Assembly: GCF_003667545.1 (NCBI RefSeq)
Contig: NZ_RCUV01000010.1
Coordinates: 1 to 58,089, forward strand
Source: Mycetocola manganoxydans
Lineage (GTDB): Bacteria > Actinomycetota > Actinomycetes > Actinomycetales > Microbacteriaceae
DNA length: 58,089 nucleotides
Direction of reading: 5' to 3'
In this document: positions 18,165 through 25,801 of the stretch, piece by piece
How the letters are laid out: every line of letters begins with the position of its first letter
Numbering within the stretch: the first letter of the stretch is position 1
Position numbers and translations under genes: made by a program
Notes under the pieces: generated by a model
Told to the model about the DNA's origin: nothing
Database searches by the model: none
Seen by the model: only the letters and a program-made list of their open reading frames with translations

Positions 18165-19046
18165 ATGCCTGAGCCCGACTCGCCCGATCTGACCTATGGG
18201 TCAGCAGCCTGGCTCGATGAAATCGAAAGCTTCGCCACTGACACGGCAGTTTTCGCAGCTCGCTCCACCCCATACACGGGTGCTGAGCTCAAGCGCGCTT
18301 TGACGCAAATCATCAACTGGTCGATCGATCTTTATCTGCCGGTCCATCCTGATGACCTTCTAACGGAGATCAGGATCTCGTCGTTCATCGCCAATGGTCT
18401 TCCCGGCTATACGGACGCGAGCCGCTCGAACCAGCGGGCACAACTTCGTGCCATACGGACCGCGTTAGATCGCCCCCGAACTGCCGAACCGCTCTCATCA
18501 GCGGACCCCTCCGCCCCGTACGTAAAGTCAGACATCCGTCGGTTGCAATCGTGGGCCGCTGCTCAGGCAACCGAGGAGTTACGACGCGATGCGCGAAGCG
18601 TCCTCAGCCTTGGCATCGGGGCCGGGCTAGCAGCCGGTGAGATAGCCGATCTACGTGGCAATGCGATCCGGATTGACGCCCAAGGTGTGCAAGTCGTTGT
18701 CGAGAATAAACGACCGAGGACGGTGCAGATCCGGCGCGAGTGGGAAGAGCCGCTAATCGATCATGCGAGATTCGCAGCAGCTGACCACTATTTCATCCGG
18801 CCAGAACGAACGACGAGTTCACGCAACTTCCTGAACGGCCTGATAGAAAAAAGTCTCGGACCCGACTTCCGTCCGCAAAGTCAGCGCATGCGAGCGACCT
18901 GGATCGTCGAGCATCTAACGCTTGGGACGCCGATGGGTGTATTGATGGAAGCGGCAGGGGTTCAGTCGCTGGAAGCGTTTACGCGGTTTATGCAGTTTGT
19001 TCCTGCGGTACCGGGACGCAACGCCCGCGCGCTGCTCCGAACTTAG
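18165..19046 (+). CDS. tyrosine-recombinase-fold protein without nucleophile (paralogue 1)
   Basis: The 293-residue protein aligns along its length with the second integrase-like protein of this locus. Its C-terminal half keeps the integrase-type layout: LGIGAGLAAGEIADLRGNAI, then QRMRATWIVEHLTLGTPMGV, then a final helix. R243 is kept, but the first catalytic Arg is replaced (GAGLAAGE), the His/Trp box reads AGV, and the nucleophilic Tyr position is F275 in FTRFMQF. It therefore should not cut DNA like XerC or XerD. A DNA-binding or architectural role is inferred. ATG 18165 has no strong ribosome binding site. Confidence 0.65.
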   Translation: MPEPDSPDLTYGSAAWLDEIESFATDTAVFAARSTPYTGAELKRALTQIINWSIDLYLPVHPDDLLTEIRISSFIANGLPGYTDASRSNQRAQLRAIRTALDRPRTAEPLSSADPSAPYVKSDIRRLQSWAAAQATEELRRDARSVLSLGIGAGLAAGEIADLRGNAIRIDAQGVQVVVENKRPRTVQIRREWEEPLIDHARFAAADHYFIRPERTTSSRNFLNGLIEKSLGPDFRPQSQRMRATWIVEHLTLGTPMGVLMEAAGVQSLEAFTRFMQFVPAVPGRNARALLRT

Positions 19047-19150
19047 AACGCCACGATCGGCGCCTCACCCGGAACCACACGTATACCGATTCCGCGGACA
19101 GACGGTCTCGGCATCGCGTTCGATCGTCGGGCTTCTCTAGCGCTCGACAA

Positions 19151-19681
19151 TCAACGGGGCAGGAGGGCGTCGGCTCCCCCGCCGACAGGCGGCGCCTTCG
19201 CGTTGGCGTGTCCGAATGGAAACTCAGCCAGCCATCTTCGGATGGACTCAAACCGTTGGGACCAGAAGAAGAGGTCGAAGAGCTGCAATGTCGTCTCTCC
19301 CCGCAATTGTCGCGACAATCTGTCATGGACGACTCCTCCTCTTGTCCGAGGATCCTTCGAATAGGCGTAGACCGATGTACCGCTATCTCGGATTGCTCGG
19401 TTGAGTCGGTGCGCAAACTCGTGCTGGAACTGAGCCGCCTGATATCGAGCGTCCCCTTCTTTGACATCTACCGCCGGGCGGAGCCATTGCGCTCCTTTTC
19501 CGAACCGCTTCGGTTCGTCAAACAGATCGCGCGGCTGATAGGTGGAGCGTTTAGAGGCTTGAGACACGTCGCTACCATAGCGAGATTCGACAAGACTTCT
19601 CAGCGGAACCAATAAGTTGTGGCAGATACTCAGTATTTTGTCGGTAAACCGTTGCAATTGGCCTGTGTGACCGCACCACAT
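19151..19681 (-). CDS. small helix-turn-helix-like protein of the recombinase locus
   Basis: The frame encodes up to 176 residues. Its middle (QFQHEFAHRLNRAIRDSGTS, then a VVHDRLSRQLRGETTLQLFD stretch) resembles small Xre-like DNA-binding proteins of actinobacterial mobile loci. No catalytic motif is visible. The start is uncertain: ATG 19681 gives the whole frame, while a GTG near VSQASKRSTYQ would drop about 38 residues. It lies downstream of the xre-type gene on the same strand, with a 79-base gap, and could be co-transcribed with it. Confidence 0.5.
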   Translation of the reverse strand: MWCGHTGQLQRFTDKILSICHNLLVPLRSLVESRYGSDVSQASKRSTYQPRDLFDEPKRFGKGAQWLRPAVDVKEGDARYQAAQFQHEFAHRLNRAIRDSGTSVYAYSKDPRTRGGVVHDRLSRQLRGETTLQLFDLFFWSQRFESIRRWLAEFPFGHANAKAPPVGGGADALLPR

Positions 19682-19760
19682 GCTGATTCGTCGGAATAGC
19701 CGCTATGTGAATATCAACTACGACACCGCACTCGATCCCGCGACGCGGGCCCGCTTCCGA

Positions 19761-20039
19761 TCAGCCGCGCTTGGCCGGGAAAAGTGGTTCTCCGAGAGCT
19801 TCTTCCAGACGGACGATGGTCACCAAGTCGGGCCAGGACTCGCCGGCGGCAACGCTACTCAACACCTCATGATGGACACCGCTCAGCCTGCTGATCTCGC
19901 GGTAGCTGCGACCGCCCATCGCTTCCACGACGTTCCTCGCAAAAAGGCGAGCAGCCTCCGCCACCGGGTCGTCGCTAGCGACATACGGCCACGAGACACA
20001 CAGCTGCGCTGGGGACGGACGGCCGGGACGCGGGGACAT
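19761..20039 (-). CDS. Xre-family helix-turn-helix regulator
   Basis: The 92-residue product carries a helix-turn-helix (RSYREISRLSGVHHEVLSSV, then AAGESWPDLVTIVRLEEALG) typical of Cro/CI-type repressors. It is read away from the second integrase-like gene, and an 18-bp palindrome (20108-20125) lies between them. Repression of that gene and of itself is the simple reading. An overlapping plus-strand frame extends the integrase-like gene through this region but looks like a shadow. Confidence 0.6.
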   Translation of the reverse strand: MSPRPGRPSPAQLCVSWPYVASDDPVAEAARLFARNVVEAMGGRSYREISRLSGVHHEVLSSVAAGESWPDLVTIVRLEEALGEPLFPAKRG

Positions 20040-20107
20040 GGCTCAAGCCTAGTAAGCCTTGTCGGCCGCTTCGACGGCCCGATGTCAGAGGCGGATGGTG
20101 CACTGGT

Positions 20108-20125
20108 TGTCGATACTTATCGACA
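20108..20125. promoter_or_regulatory. 18-bp palindrome between xre and the integrase-like gene
   Basis: TGTCGATA-CT-TATCGACA is a perfect inverted repeat. It lies 69 bases from the xre start and 26 bases before ATG 20151. It is probably the operator of the Xre-type regulator. Confidence 0.5.
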
Positions 20126-20150
20126 CTGCACTGAGGAGTCGCTCGCCCAG

Positions 20151-21041
20151 ATGGAAAATTACAAGCCGCGTATGAAGAACAAGTACTGGCGCGAAGTAGG
20201 ACCATTCGTCCGCGACAGCGTGGCGGTTGCGGCGCCGTCGACGGCCTACACGGCTCACCGTCTGCTTACACCTGTCGCCACGTACACTCTGTGGGCTTGG
20301 CGTGACGCAGGCTTGCCGCTCGAAGCAGACGTACTCTTCCAGCGCGAAACCATCGAGCACTTCATCAGATCCGCGTCCGGCACGCTGAGCGAGGGGACAC
20401 TGCGCAACTACCGGTCGATGCTTCTCCGGGTTTCCGATGTCCTCGTACCGGAATGCAGCCCGCTCGCCATGAAACCGCTCAACGACCGCGCGAGCATCGC
20501 CCCTTACTCGGAGAAAGAGCTCGCGCGACTCCGAAACTGGGCCATGGGTCAAAGTACAGAGACCAGACGACGCAAGGCGGCGATGATGCTTTCCCTGTGT
20601 GGAGGAGCAGGTCTCAAAGCGGTTGAGGTGGCCGAATTGCGGAGGGAACACGTCTCGATCGATGCCGACGGCATCCTGGTTCAAGTTGAGTCCGGTAACG
20701 TGCGGGTGATCCCGCTTCTCGCCGAGTGGGAAAGTTGGTTGGTCCGAGGTCTAGGCGACACTGCGGCAGGCCATCTCGTCTTCGGTGCACCGACTCGCAA
20801 ACACTCAAGGAACGTGCTGAGCGCGTTCGTCGACAAAGCAGACGGGGTGGAGCACCCGCGTAGCGACCGACTTCGTGCGACCTGGATCTTGACCCACCTC
20901 ACGGCCGGTACCCCGATGAAGGGGCTCATGAAAGCGGCGGGAGTTTCGAAGTTCGAGAACCTCAGCCGTTACCTCCAGTACATCCCCGAGCTGGACACCG
21001 CTGACTACCGCCGTCGTCTCCGAATCGAGGCAACGCGATGA
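20151..21041 (+). CDS. tyrosine-recombinase-fold protein, paralogue 2, partly degenerate
   Basis: ATG 20151 gives 296 residues, matching the length of paralogue 1; ATG 20082 is an alternative, and the long frame reaching 19680 overlaps the xre gene. The N-terminal half (WREVGPFVRDSVAVAAPSTA) resembles a core-binding domain. The C-terminal half has LSLCGGAGLKAVEVAELRRE, then RLRATWILTHLTAGTPMKGL and RYLQYIPE. R242 and the nucleophile-position Tyr (Y274) remain, but the first Arg is Lys (K156) and the HxxR and GH boxes are lost. Its stop overlaps the DDE-type gene start (ATGA), implying joint function. Confidence 0.65.
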   Translation: MENYKPRMKNKYWREVGPFVRDSVAVAAPSTAYTAHRLLTPVATYTLWAWRDAGLPLEADVLFQRETIEHFIRSASGTLSEGTLRNYRSMLLRVSDVLVPECSPLAMKPLNDRASIAPYSEKELARLRNWAMGQSTETRRRKAAMMLSLCGGAGLKAVEVAELRREHVSIDADGILVQVESGNVRVIPLLAEWESWLVRGLGDTAAGHLVFGAPTRKHSRNVLSAFVDKADGVEHPRSDRLRATWILTHLTAGTPMKGLMKAAGVSKFENLSRYLQYIPELDTADYRRRLRIEATR

Positions 21042-22717
21042 GCGCTCAGCACGTCGACGCTGGCAAAGCCGAGGCTTGGATGCTTGAAGCCTTTGGCATG
21101 TCACTGGACGAGTACAAGGACAACCAGTACGGCAGATTTCCGCTTGCGTACATCACGACCGCGAAACGGATCGTCGAGCGCTCCGGGGTCGGCCCGGTGC
21201 TTGAAGAGTGGTTCGCTGAAGAACGCAAGGGCGTGGCTGGCCGAAAGGCTGACATCAGCATGCAGGCAGTCCTCATCGTCCTTCTCATGCACGTGCTTGA
21301 TGGCCGCGGCGTCGTGTTCACCAAGATGGCGGAGACTCTTGCCAACCGCCTTGAACCGGGCGACTTTGCCCTCATCGGCATCAAAGCTTCCGAAGGATCT
21401 GAGAAGGAATGGTTCCACCGTTTATGGAGGAGCGCCCAGAAGCTGATCAAATTGGTCGACTCTCGACCGGCCCCGCGCCACAAGAAACTCAAAAAGAATC
21501 AGTTCGCAAAACTTCTCGCGGCACTTGACCAGCCCATGTGCGATCTCAAGGAAACACGCATGCGATGGATGTGCAACCAGTTGGTCGAAGGCTCCGTCAG
21601 TCTCATGCCAAGAGAGGTGATGCGTCGCTACAAGGGCAACCTGGCGATCGACGCAACGCGTGTTGACATCCTCGGTAAGGCCGGCAATCCCGGAAAGGGC
21701 AAGGACCACAAGAAGAGGCGAAGCATCGATGTTTTCGCAGGTTACTGGCGCCGTGGCGGTAGCCACGGTGGCACAGGCCGCCGAACCGAAATCTGGTCGT
21801 ATGAACTCGAGCTTGGCGTTTGGGTTCGCAACACACCGGACGGCCCTGATGAGTTCCCTCTCGTCGCCTCAGCCGTTGGTTTCCATCAGCCGGGCAAAGT
21901 CAGGGGTGAGGGGCTCCTACTCTTGAATTCCATCCGCGACCGTGGCCATGCGATCGGGACCCTCATGTCGGACCGCGCGTACGTTCCCAGCGCGCGCCCC
22001 GAAGAACTCCAGGCTCCGGCCCGAGCTATGGGTTGGATCTTTGTCGCTGACTACAAAAAGACTCAGCTCGGGCTGCAAGCATGGCACGAAGACGCCATTT
22101 TGGTTGACGGCACTTGGTACGTGAAGTACATGCCACAAACCCTCATCAACGCAACAGCGGACTCCCGCAACGGTCGGATCGATAAGAAAACGCGAAATGG
22201 CCGTCTCGAGGCGCGCATTCCATACATGCTCAAGCCAAAGGGCCGCCCCGACCCCGAAGGTTACCAGCGGTTCTCCTACCCTCCCGTGGGCTCCTACTCC
22301 GCCGTCGAGCCCGTTAGCCAGAAGCACCTACGCGCCCCGAAAACCCCGAGCAGCCTCACGATTCCACCGAGCGCAGGCATGAAGTACCGTCAGCACCTGC
22401 AATACAACAGCAAGCCGTGGAAGAAGTGGTACGCGCTGCGAAACACGGTGGAATCATTCAACAAGTCTTTGAAGGACTCGAACGCCGAAGGCCTCGCGGA
22501 TCCCGGGAAGCGACCTGGCCGCGGATACACATTCGCGTTCCTCGCGAGCACTCTGGCCGTCGTCTCAGCCAACGTTCGGAAGATCGCAACCTTCATTCGG
22601 TCCGTCGTCGACCCCGTCCCGAGCAAGGCCCGCACCCGCGCGCCGCGCCGCGTCGATGTCATGAAGCGCTTCTTCTCCGAGGAGCACAGTCCCGCCATCC
22701 CGGCACCGCCGCAGTAA
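21038..22717 (+). CDS. DDE transposase-like protein, 559 aa
   Basis: The probable catalytic triad is visible: Asp in NLAIDATRVDIL (about residue 208), Asp in GTLMSDRAYVPSA (about 311), and Glu in LRNTVESFNKSLKD (about 472). This is an IS4/IS1182-like RNase-H-fold pattern. The span between the second Asp and the Glu is about 160 residues, with a large beta-rich insertion. The first 200 residues are helical and basic. No IS family can be named with confidence. It starts inside the stop of the integrase-like gene and ends just before a strong terminator. Confidence 0.65.
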   Translation: MSAQHVDAGKAEAWMLEAFGMSLDEYKDNQYGRFPLAYITTAKRIVERSGVGPVLEEWFAEERKGVAGRKADISMQAVLIVLLMHVLDGRGVVFTKMAETLANRLEPGDFALIGIKASEGSEKEWFHRLWRSAQKLIKLVDSRPAPRHKKLKKNQFAKLLAALDQPMCDLKETRMRWMCNQLVEGSVSLMPREVMRRYKGNLAIDATRVDILGKAGNPGKGKDHKKRRSIDVFAGYWRRGGSHGGTGRRTEIWSYELELGVWVRNTPDGPDEFPLVASAVGFHQPGKVRGEGLLLLNSIRDRGHAIGTLMSDRAYVPSARPEELQAPARAMGWIFVADYKKTQLGLQAWHEDAILVDGTWYVKYMPQTLINATADSRNGRIDKKTRNGRLEARIPYMLKPKGRPDPEGYQRFSYPPVGSYSAVEPVSQKHLRAPKTPSSLTIPPSAGMKYRQHLQYNSKPWKKWYALRNTVESFNKSLKDSNAEGLADPGKRPGRGYTFAFLASTLAVVSANVRKIATFIRSVVDPVPSKARTRAPRRVDVMKRFFSEEHSPAIPAPPQ

Positions 22718-22747
22718 CTCCTCCGCGCCACTCCCTTTCGCAAGACC

Positions 22748-22792
22748 AACCCGCTTACCGGACGCCCCGTCGCGCCCGATAAGCGGGTTTTC
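22748..22792 (+). terminator. rho-independent terminator after the DDE gene
   Basis: AACCCGCTTA (22748-22757) pairs perfectly with TAAGCGGGTT (22780-22789) around a 22-base loop, followed by a short T run. Confidence 0.7.
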
Positions 22793-22855
22793 GCGTTAAG
22801 AACAGACCAAACCGGAACAGTCGGCGCAAGTCGGGTGCCCTAATAGCAAACAAAG

Positions 22856-22890
22856 AAGGCCGAACTGCTCATTTAGATCAGCTCGGCCTT
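22856..22890. terminator. terminator downstream of tRNA-Leu, possibly bidirectional
   Basis: Arms AAGGCCGAACTG (22856-22867) and CAGCTCGGCCTT (22879-22890) pair with one mismatch. On the minus strand the stem is followed by a T-rich TTCTTTGTTTG-type stretch, which suits termination of the tRNA transcript. Confidence 0.65.
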
Positions 22891-22943
22891 TCGCCGGTCA
22901 ATTTCGCGAACCCGAAACCGGATTCATCACGAACTACCCTCTG

Positions 22944-23027
22944 TGCGCGAGGGGGGACTTGAACCCCCACGTCCTTTCGAACACTGGCACCTGAAGCCAG
23001 CGCGTCTGCCAATTCCGCCACTCGCGC
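22944..23027 (-). tRNA. tRNA-Leu (CAG)
   Basis: The 84-base minus-strand gene has acceptor arms GCGCGAG/CTCGCGC, discriminator A, and an anticodon loop TTCAGGT with anticodon CAG. It also has a long variable arm and a T-arm GGGGGTTCAAGTCCCCC. CCA is not encoded. It marks the left edge of the core gene block, and its 3' end faces the mobile locus. Confidence 0.95.
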
Positions 23028-23255
23028 AGTGTCGTGACACGTGCGTGTCAACTCAGCGAGATTAGCATGGCCCCCGTCGAATCGCCATTCGAGGGTCGAT
23101 CTCACTGCTCCCCCCGCACCTCGGTCTCGAGCTGGACCGCCCGCGGTCGCGTGAAGGCGCGATCGGCACTCAATCGCCGCCGAAATACCGGCAAACCTCA
23201 CTCCCAGCCCCGCCTACTAACATGTCCATAGCCATTTGACACGATCGGGAGACCT

Positions 23256-24002
23256 GTGGGCATTCTGGACAACTTCGAGAAGGGTCTCGAGCGCGCCGTA
23301 AATGGGGCGTTCGCCAAGACCTTCCGTTCGGGGCTGCAGCCGGTCGAAATCACGTCGGCGCTCAAGCGCGAACTCGACACCAAGTCGGCCGTCATGAGCC
23401 GTGACCGGATCCTCGCTCCCAACCAGTTCGTCGTTCGAATGTCGCCTGGCGACCACGAGCGAATGACCGCGATCGGTCCAGCTCTCATCGACGAGCTGAC
23501 GAGCCTCGTGCAGAAGCACGCGTCGCACCAGGGTTACACATTCGCCGGCGGCATCGACATCCGCCTCAAGAGCGACGGAAGTCTCTCTGACGGGATGCTC
23601 CAACTCGATTCGGTCAATGTGAAGGGTCAGGTCTCCTGGACTCCGGTCCTCGACATCGGCGGCAAGCGGCACCCGATCACCAAGGGCCGGACCGTGATCG
23701 GCCGCGGAAGCGATGCGGACATCACGATCGATGACCCGGGTACAAGCCGGAAACACGTCGAAATTCTCTGGGACGGAGAACGCGCCCAGGCACGCGATCT
23801 GGGCTCGACCAACGGTTCGACGCTCGATGGATCCCCGTTCAACCAGGTCGCCCTGTCACCGGATTCAGTCGTGCAGATCGGTCGCACCCGTATTGTGTTC
23901 CGAGTGCTTGCCCAATCTTCTGCCCCGGCGTCACCCGATACCTATGACGACTCCACCCGCGCTTACGGCGCTGAGGGCGGATTCTGGGGGCCCGCGTCGT
24001 GA
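23256..24002 (+). CDS. fhaA: FhaA, DUF3662 and FHA domain protein
   Basis: The 248-residue protein begins with a DUF3662 domain (LDNFEKGLERAVNGAFAKTF) over about 115 residues. A linker and a C-terminal FHA domain follow (VIGRGSDADITIDDPGTSRK, then LGSTNGS). FHA domains bind phosphothreonine made by PknA and PknB; in mycobacteria FhaA restrains peptidoglycan precursor export with MviN. Start is GTG 23256. It is the first gene of a seven-gene operon, and its stop overlaps fhaB by four bases. Confidence 0.93.
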   Translation: MGILDNFEKGLERAVNGAFAKTFRSGLQPVEITSALKRELDTKSAVMSRDRILAPNQFVVRMSPGDHERMTAIGPALIDELTSLVQKHASHQGYTFAGGIDIRLKSDGSLSDGMLQLDSVNVKGQVSWTPVLDIGGKRHPITKGRTVIGRGSDADITIDDPGTSRKHVEILWDGERAQARDLGSTNGSTLDGSPFNQVALSPDSVVQIGRTRIVFRVLAQSSAPASPDTYDDSTRAYGAEGGFWGPAS

Positions 24003-24541
24003 GTGAGCTGACTCTCCTGGTGCTCCGCATCGGGTTCCTCCTACTGCTGTGGCTGTTTGTCTTCGCGATCGTCTACGCCCTTCGCTCCGACATCTTCGGC
24101 CCGGGTACCCGCAAACCTCAGCCGGCACAGGCGGGCCAGCAAGCGACGCCCGCCCCGCGGCCGGCGCCCGCTCCGCCCGTCCCACCGAGAAGCGCGGCAC
24201 CGCCGCCCGTCACACCGTCGGGGCGCAAGCACGAAAAAGCGACGATCCACAACGTCTCACGGCTTGTCATCACCGCGGGTCCCAAGGAAGGTCTCGAGGT
24301 CTCCCTCGGCCGCGATCCGCTCACGATCGGACGCGCACCCGATTCGGGACTTGTCATTCGCGACGACTACACATCCACACACCACGCCAAACTGCTTCTC
24401 TGGAACGAGAACTGGATGATCCAGGACCTCGACTCCACCAACGGCACCTTCCTCGGAGGCAAGCGGATCAGTTCACCGACGCAGATCACACTCGGTACCC
24501 CGATCAAGGTCGGCGCGACCAGTTTCGAACTGCGGCGGTAG
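23999..24541 (+). CDS. fhaB: FhaB, membrane-anchored FHA domain protein
   Basis: An N-terminal membrane helix (LVLRIGFLLLLWLFVFAIVY) is followed by a proline/alanine-rich linker. A C-terminal FHA domain (LTIGRAPDSGLVIRDDYTST, then LDSTNGTFLGGKRI) completes the 180 residues. It is a phosphothreonine reader associated with division and cell-wall synthesis. GTG 23999 overlaps fhaA. Confidence 0.93.
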   Translation: MSELTLLVLRIGFLLLLWLFVFAIVYALRSDIFGPGTRKPQPAQAGQQATPAPRPAPAPPVPPRSAAPPPVTPSGRKHEKATIHNVSRLVITAGPKEGLEVSLGRDPLTIGRAPDSGLVIRDDYTSTHHAKLLLWNENWMIQDLDSTNGTFLGGKRISSPTQITLGTPIKVGATSFELRR

Positions 24542-24544
24542 ACG

Positions 24545-25801
24545 GTGACAAAGGCAGGCGACTCTGCGGCCATCTCCCATGTCGGGAAGGTTCGCTCGAA
24601 CAATCAGGACTCCGGTTACGCCGGAACCCACCTGTTCGTCGTCGCCGACGGCATGGGCGGCCACGCCGGTGGTGACGTCGCAAGTGCCATCGCGCTCAAG
24701 CGCATCATGCAGGCCGATTCGGATTTCACGAGCGCGCAGGATGCTGAGGCTGCCCTGCAGACCGCGATCAGTGCGGCGAACTCGGAACTTGCCGAGGTGG
24801 TATTCGAACATCCCGAACTCGGCGGCATGGGAACGACGGTGGATGCCATCGTTGCGGTGGGCGACGAGGTCGCGATTGCGCACATCGGCGACTCGCGCAT
24901 CTATCTGCTTCGCGATGGTGAACTGAGCCAGATCACCACCGACCACACCTTCGTGCAGCGTCTCGTCGATTCGGGACGCATCACCGAGGAAGAGGCGATG
25001 GTCCACCCTCGTCGCTCGGTCCTCATGCGCGTGCTCGGCGACGTCGACTCAAACCCTGAGATCGACACGATGGTGATGCGTACCCACCCGGGTGACCGCT
25101 GGCTGCTCTGTTCAGATGGGTTGTCGGGTGTCGTCGACAAGGATGCGATCCAGGGCACGCTCGCTCTCGAACTGCCCGCGCGTCAGGTCGGGGAACGACT
25201 CATCCGCAAGGCACTCGACGGCGGCGCTCCCGACAACGTGACGGTCGTGATCTTCGATGTCGGCGCCGAGCGGTCACCGAGCGCGCAGACTCCCGTCATC
25301 GTCGGGTCGGCGTCTCGCCCGCTCGCCTTCCAGAACGATGTGCCCAAACGGACGGGCCTGCTCCCGTCCCTGCGCCTGCACTCCGGCCGCGGCACGTCAT
25401 CTGGCCCCAGCCACTTCGAACCGGCGTCGGACGACTACCTCGACGAATTGATCGAAGAGGATGCCCGCCGCGCGAAACGCCGCCGCCTCACCTGGCTGGT
25501 CGGCTCGATCGCCCTCGTGCTCGCCATCGCACTCGCCTTGCTGCTCGGATACACCTGGACACAAACGCGCTACTTCGTCGGTGCCGACGAGGACACCGTC
25601 GTTATTTTCCAGGGCATCCAGCAGGACGTCGGGCCATTCAGTCTCTCCACCGAACACAATGACACCGGGATTCCGATCTCCATGCTGTCGACCTATGATC
25701 GCCAGCAGGTCGAGCAGACCATCTCCGCCTCCTCCCTCGAGGAAGCGGAAGAGATCGTTTCCCGGCTCCGGACGACCACGTCGAAGGACGACGAGGAATG
25801 A
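24545..25801 (+). CDS. pstP: PP2C-type Ser/Thr phosphatase PstP
   Basis: The 418-residue protein has a cytosolic PP2C domain with metal-binding VADGMGGHAGGDVAS, HIGDSRIYLLRDG and LLCSDGLSGVV motifs. A basic juxtamembrane stretch, one membrane helix (about 315-337), and an extracellular tail of about 80 residues follow. It opposes PknA and PknB by removing phosphate from kinases and FHA partners. GTG 24545 is three bases after fhaB, and its stop overlaps rodA. Confidence 0.94.
   Translation: MTKAGDSAAISHVGKVRSNNQDSGYAGTHLFVVADGMGGHAGGDVASAIALKRIMQADSDFTSAQDAEAALQTAISAANSELAEVVFEHPELGGMGTTVDAIVAVGDEVAIAHIGDSRIYLLRDGELSQITTDHTFVQRLVDSGRITEEEAMVHPRRSVLMRVLGDVDSNPEIDTMVMRTHPGDRWLLCSDGLSGVVDKDAIQGTLALELPARQVGERLIRKALDGGAPDNVTVVIFDVGAERSPSAQTPVIVGSASRPLAFQNDVPKRTGLLPSLRLHSGRGTSSGPSHFEPASDDYLDELIEEDARRAKRRRLTWLVGSIALVLAIALALLLGYTWTQTRYFVGADEDTVVIFQGIQQDVGPFSLSTEHNDTGIPISMLSTYDRQQVEQTISASSLEEAEEIVSRLRTTTSKDDEE

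Larger units (their letters stand above)
18165..22717. mobile_element. putative mobile locus: integrase-fold pair, two HTH-type genes, DDE transposase-like gene
   Basis: Five genes form this block: an integrase-like gene (+), two minus-strand genes, a second integrase-like paralogue (+), and a DDE-type gene overlapping it. It sits between the pst operon and core genes beginning with tRNA-Leu. I could not find terminal inverted repeats or a target duplication by eye, so the ends are approximate. Confidence 0.5.

Noticed and set aside
19680-20150. N-terminal extension of the second integrase-like gene
   Set aside because: It overlaps the xre-type gene on the other strand. Starting at 20151 matches the paralogue's length and leaves the palindrome between the genes.
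17930-22940. Terminal inverted repeats of the recombinase/transposase locus
   Set aside because: Both flanks have CCCGCTT-type hairpins, but they align as separate hairpins, not as matching ends.
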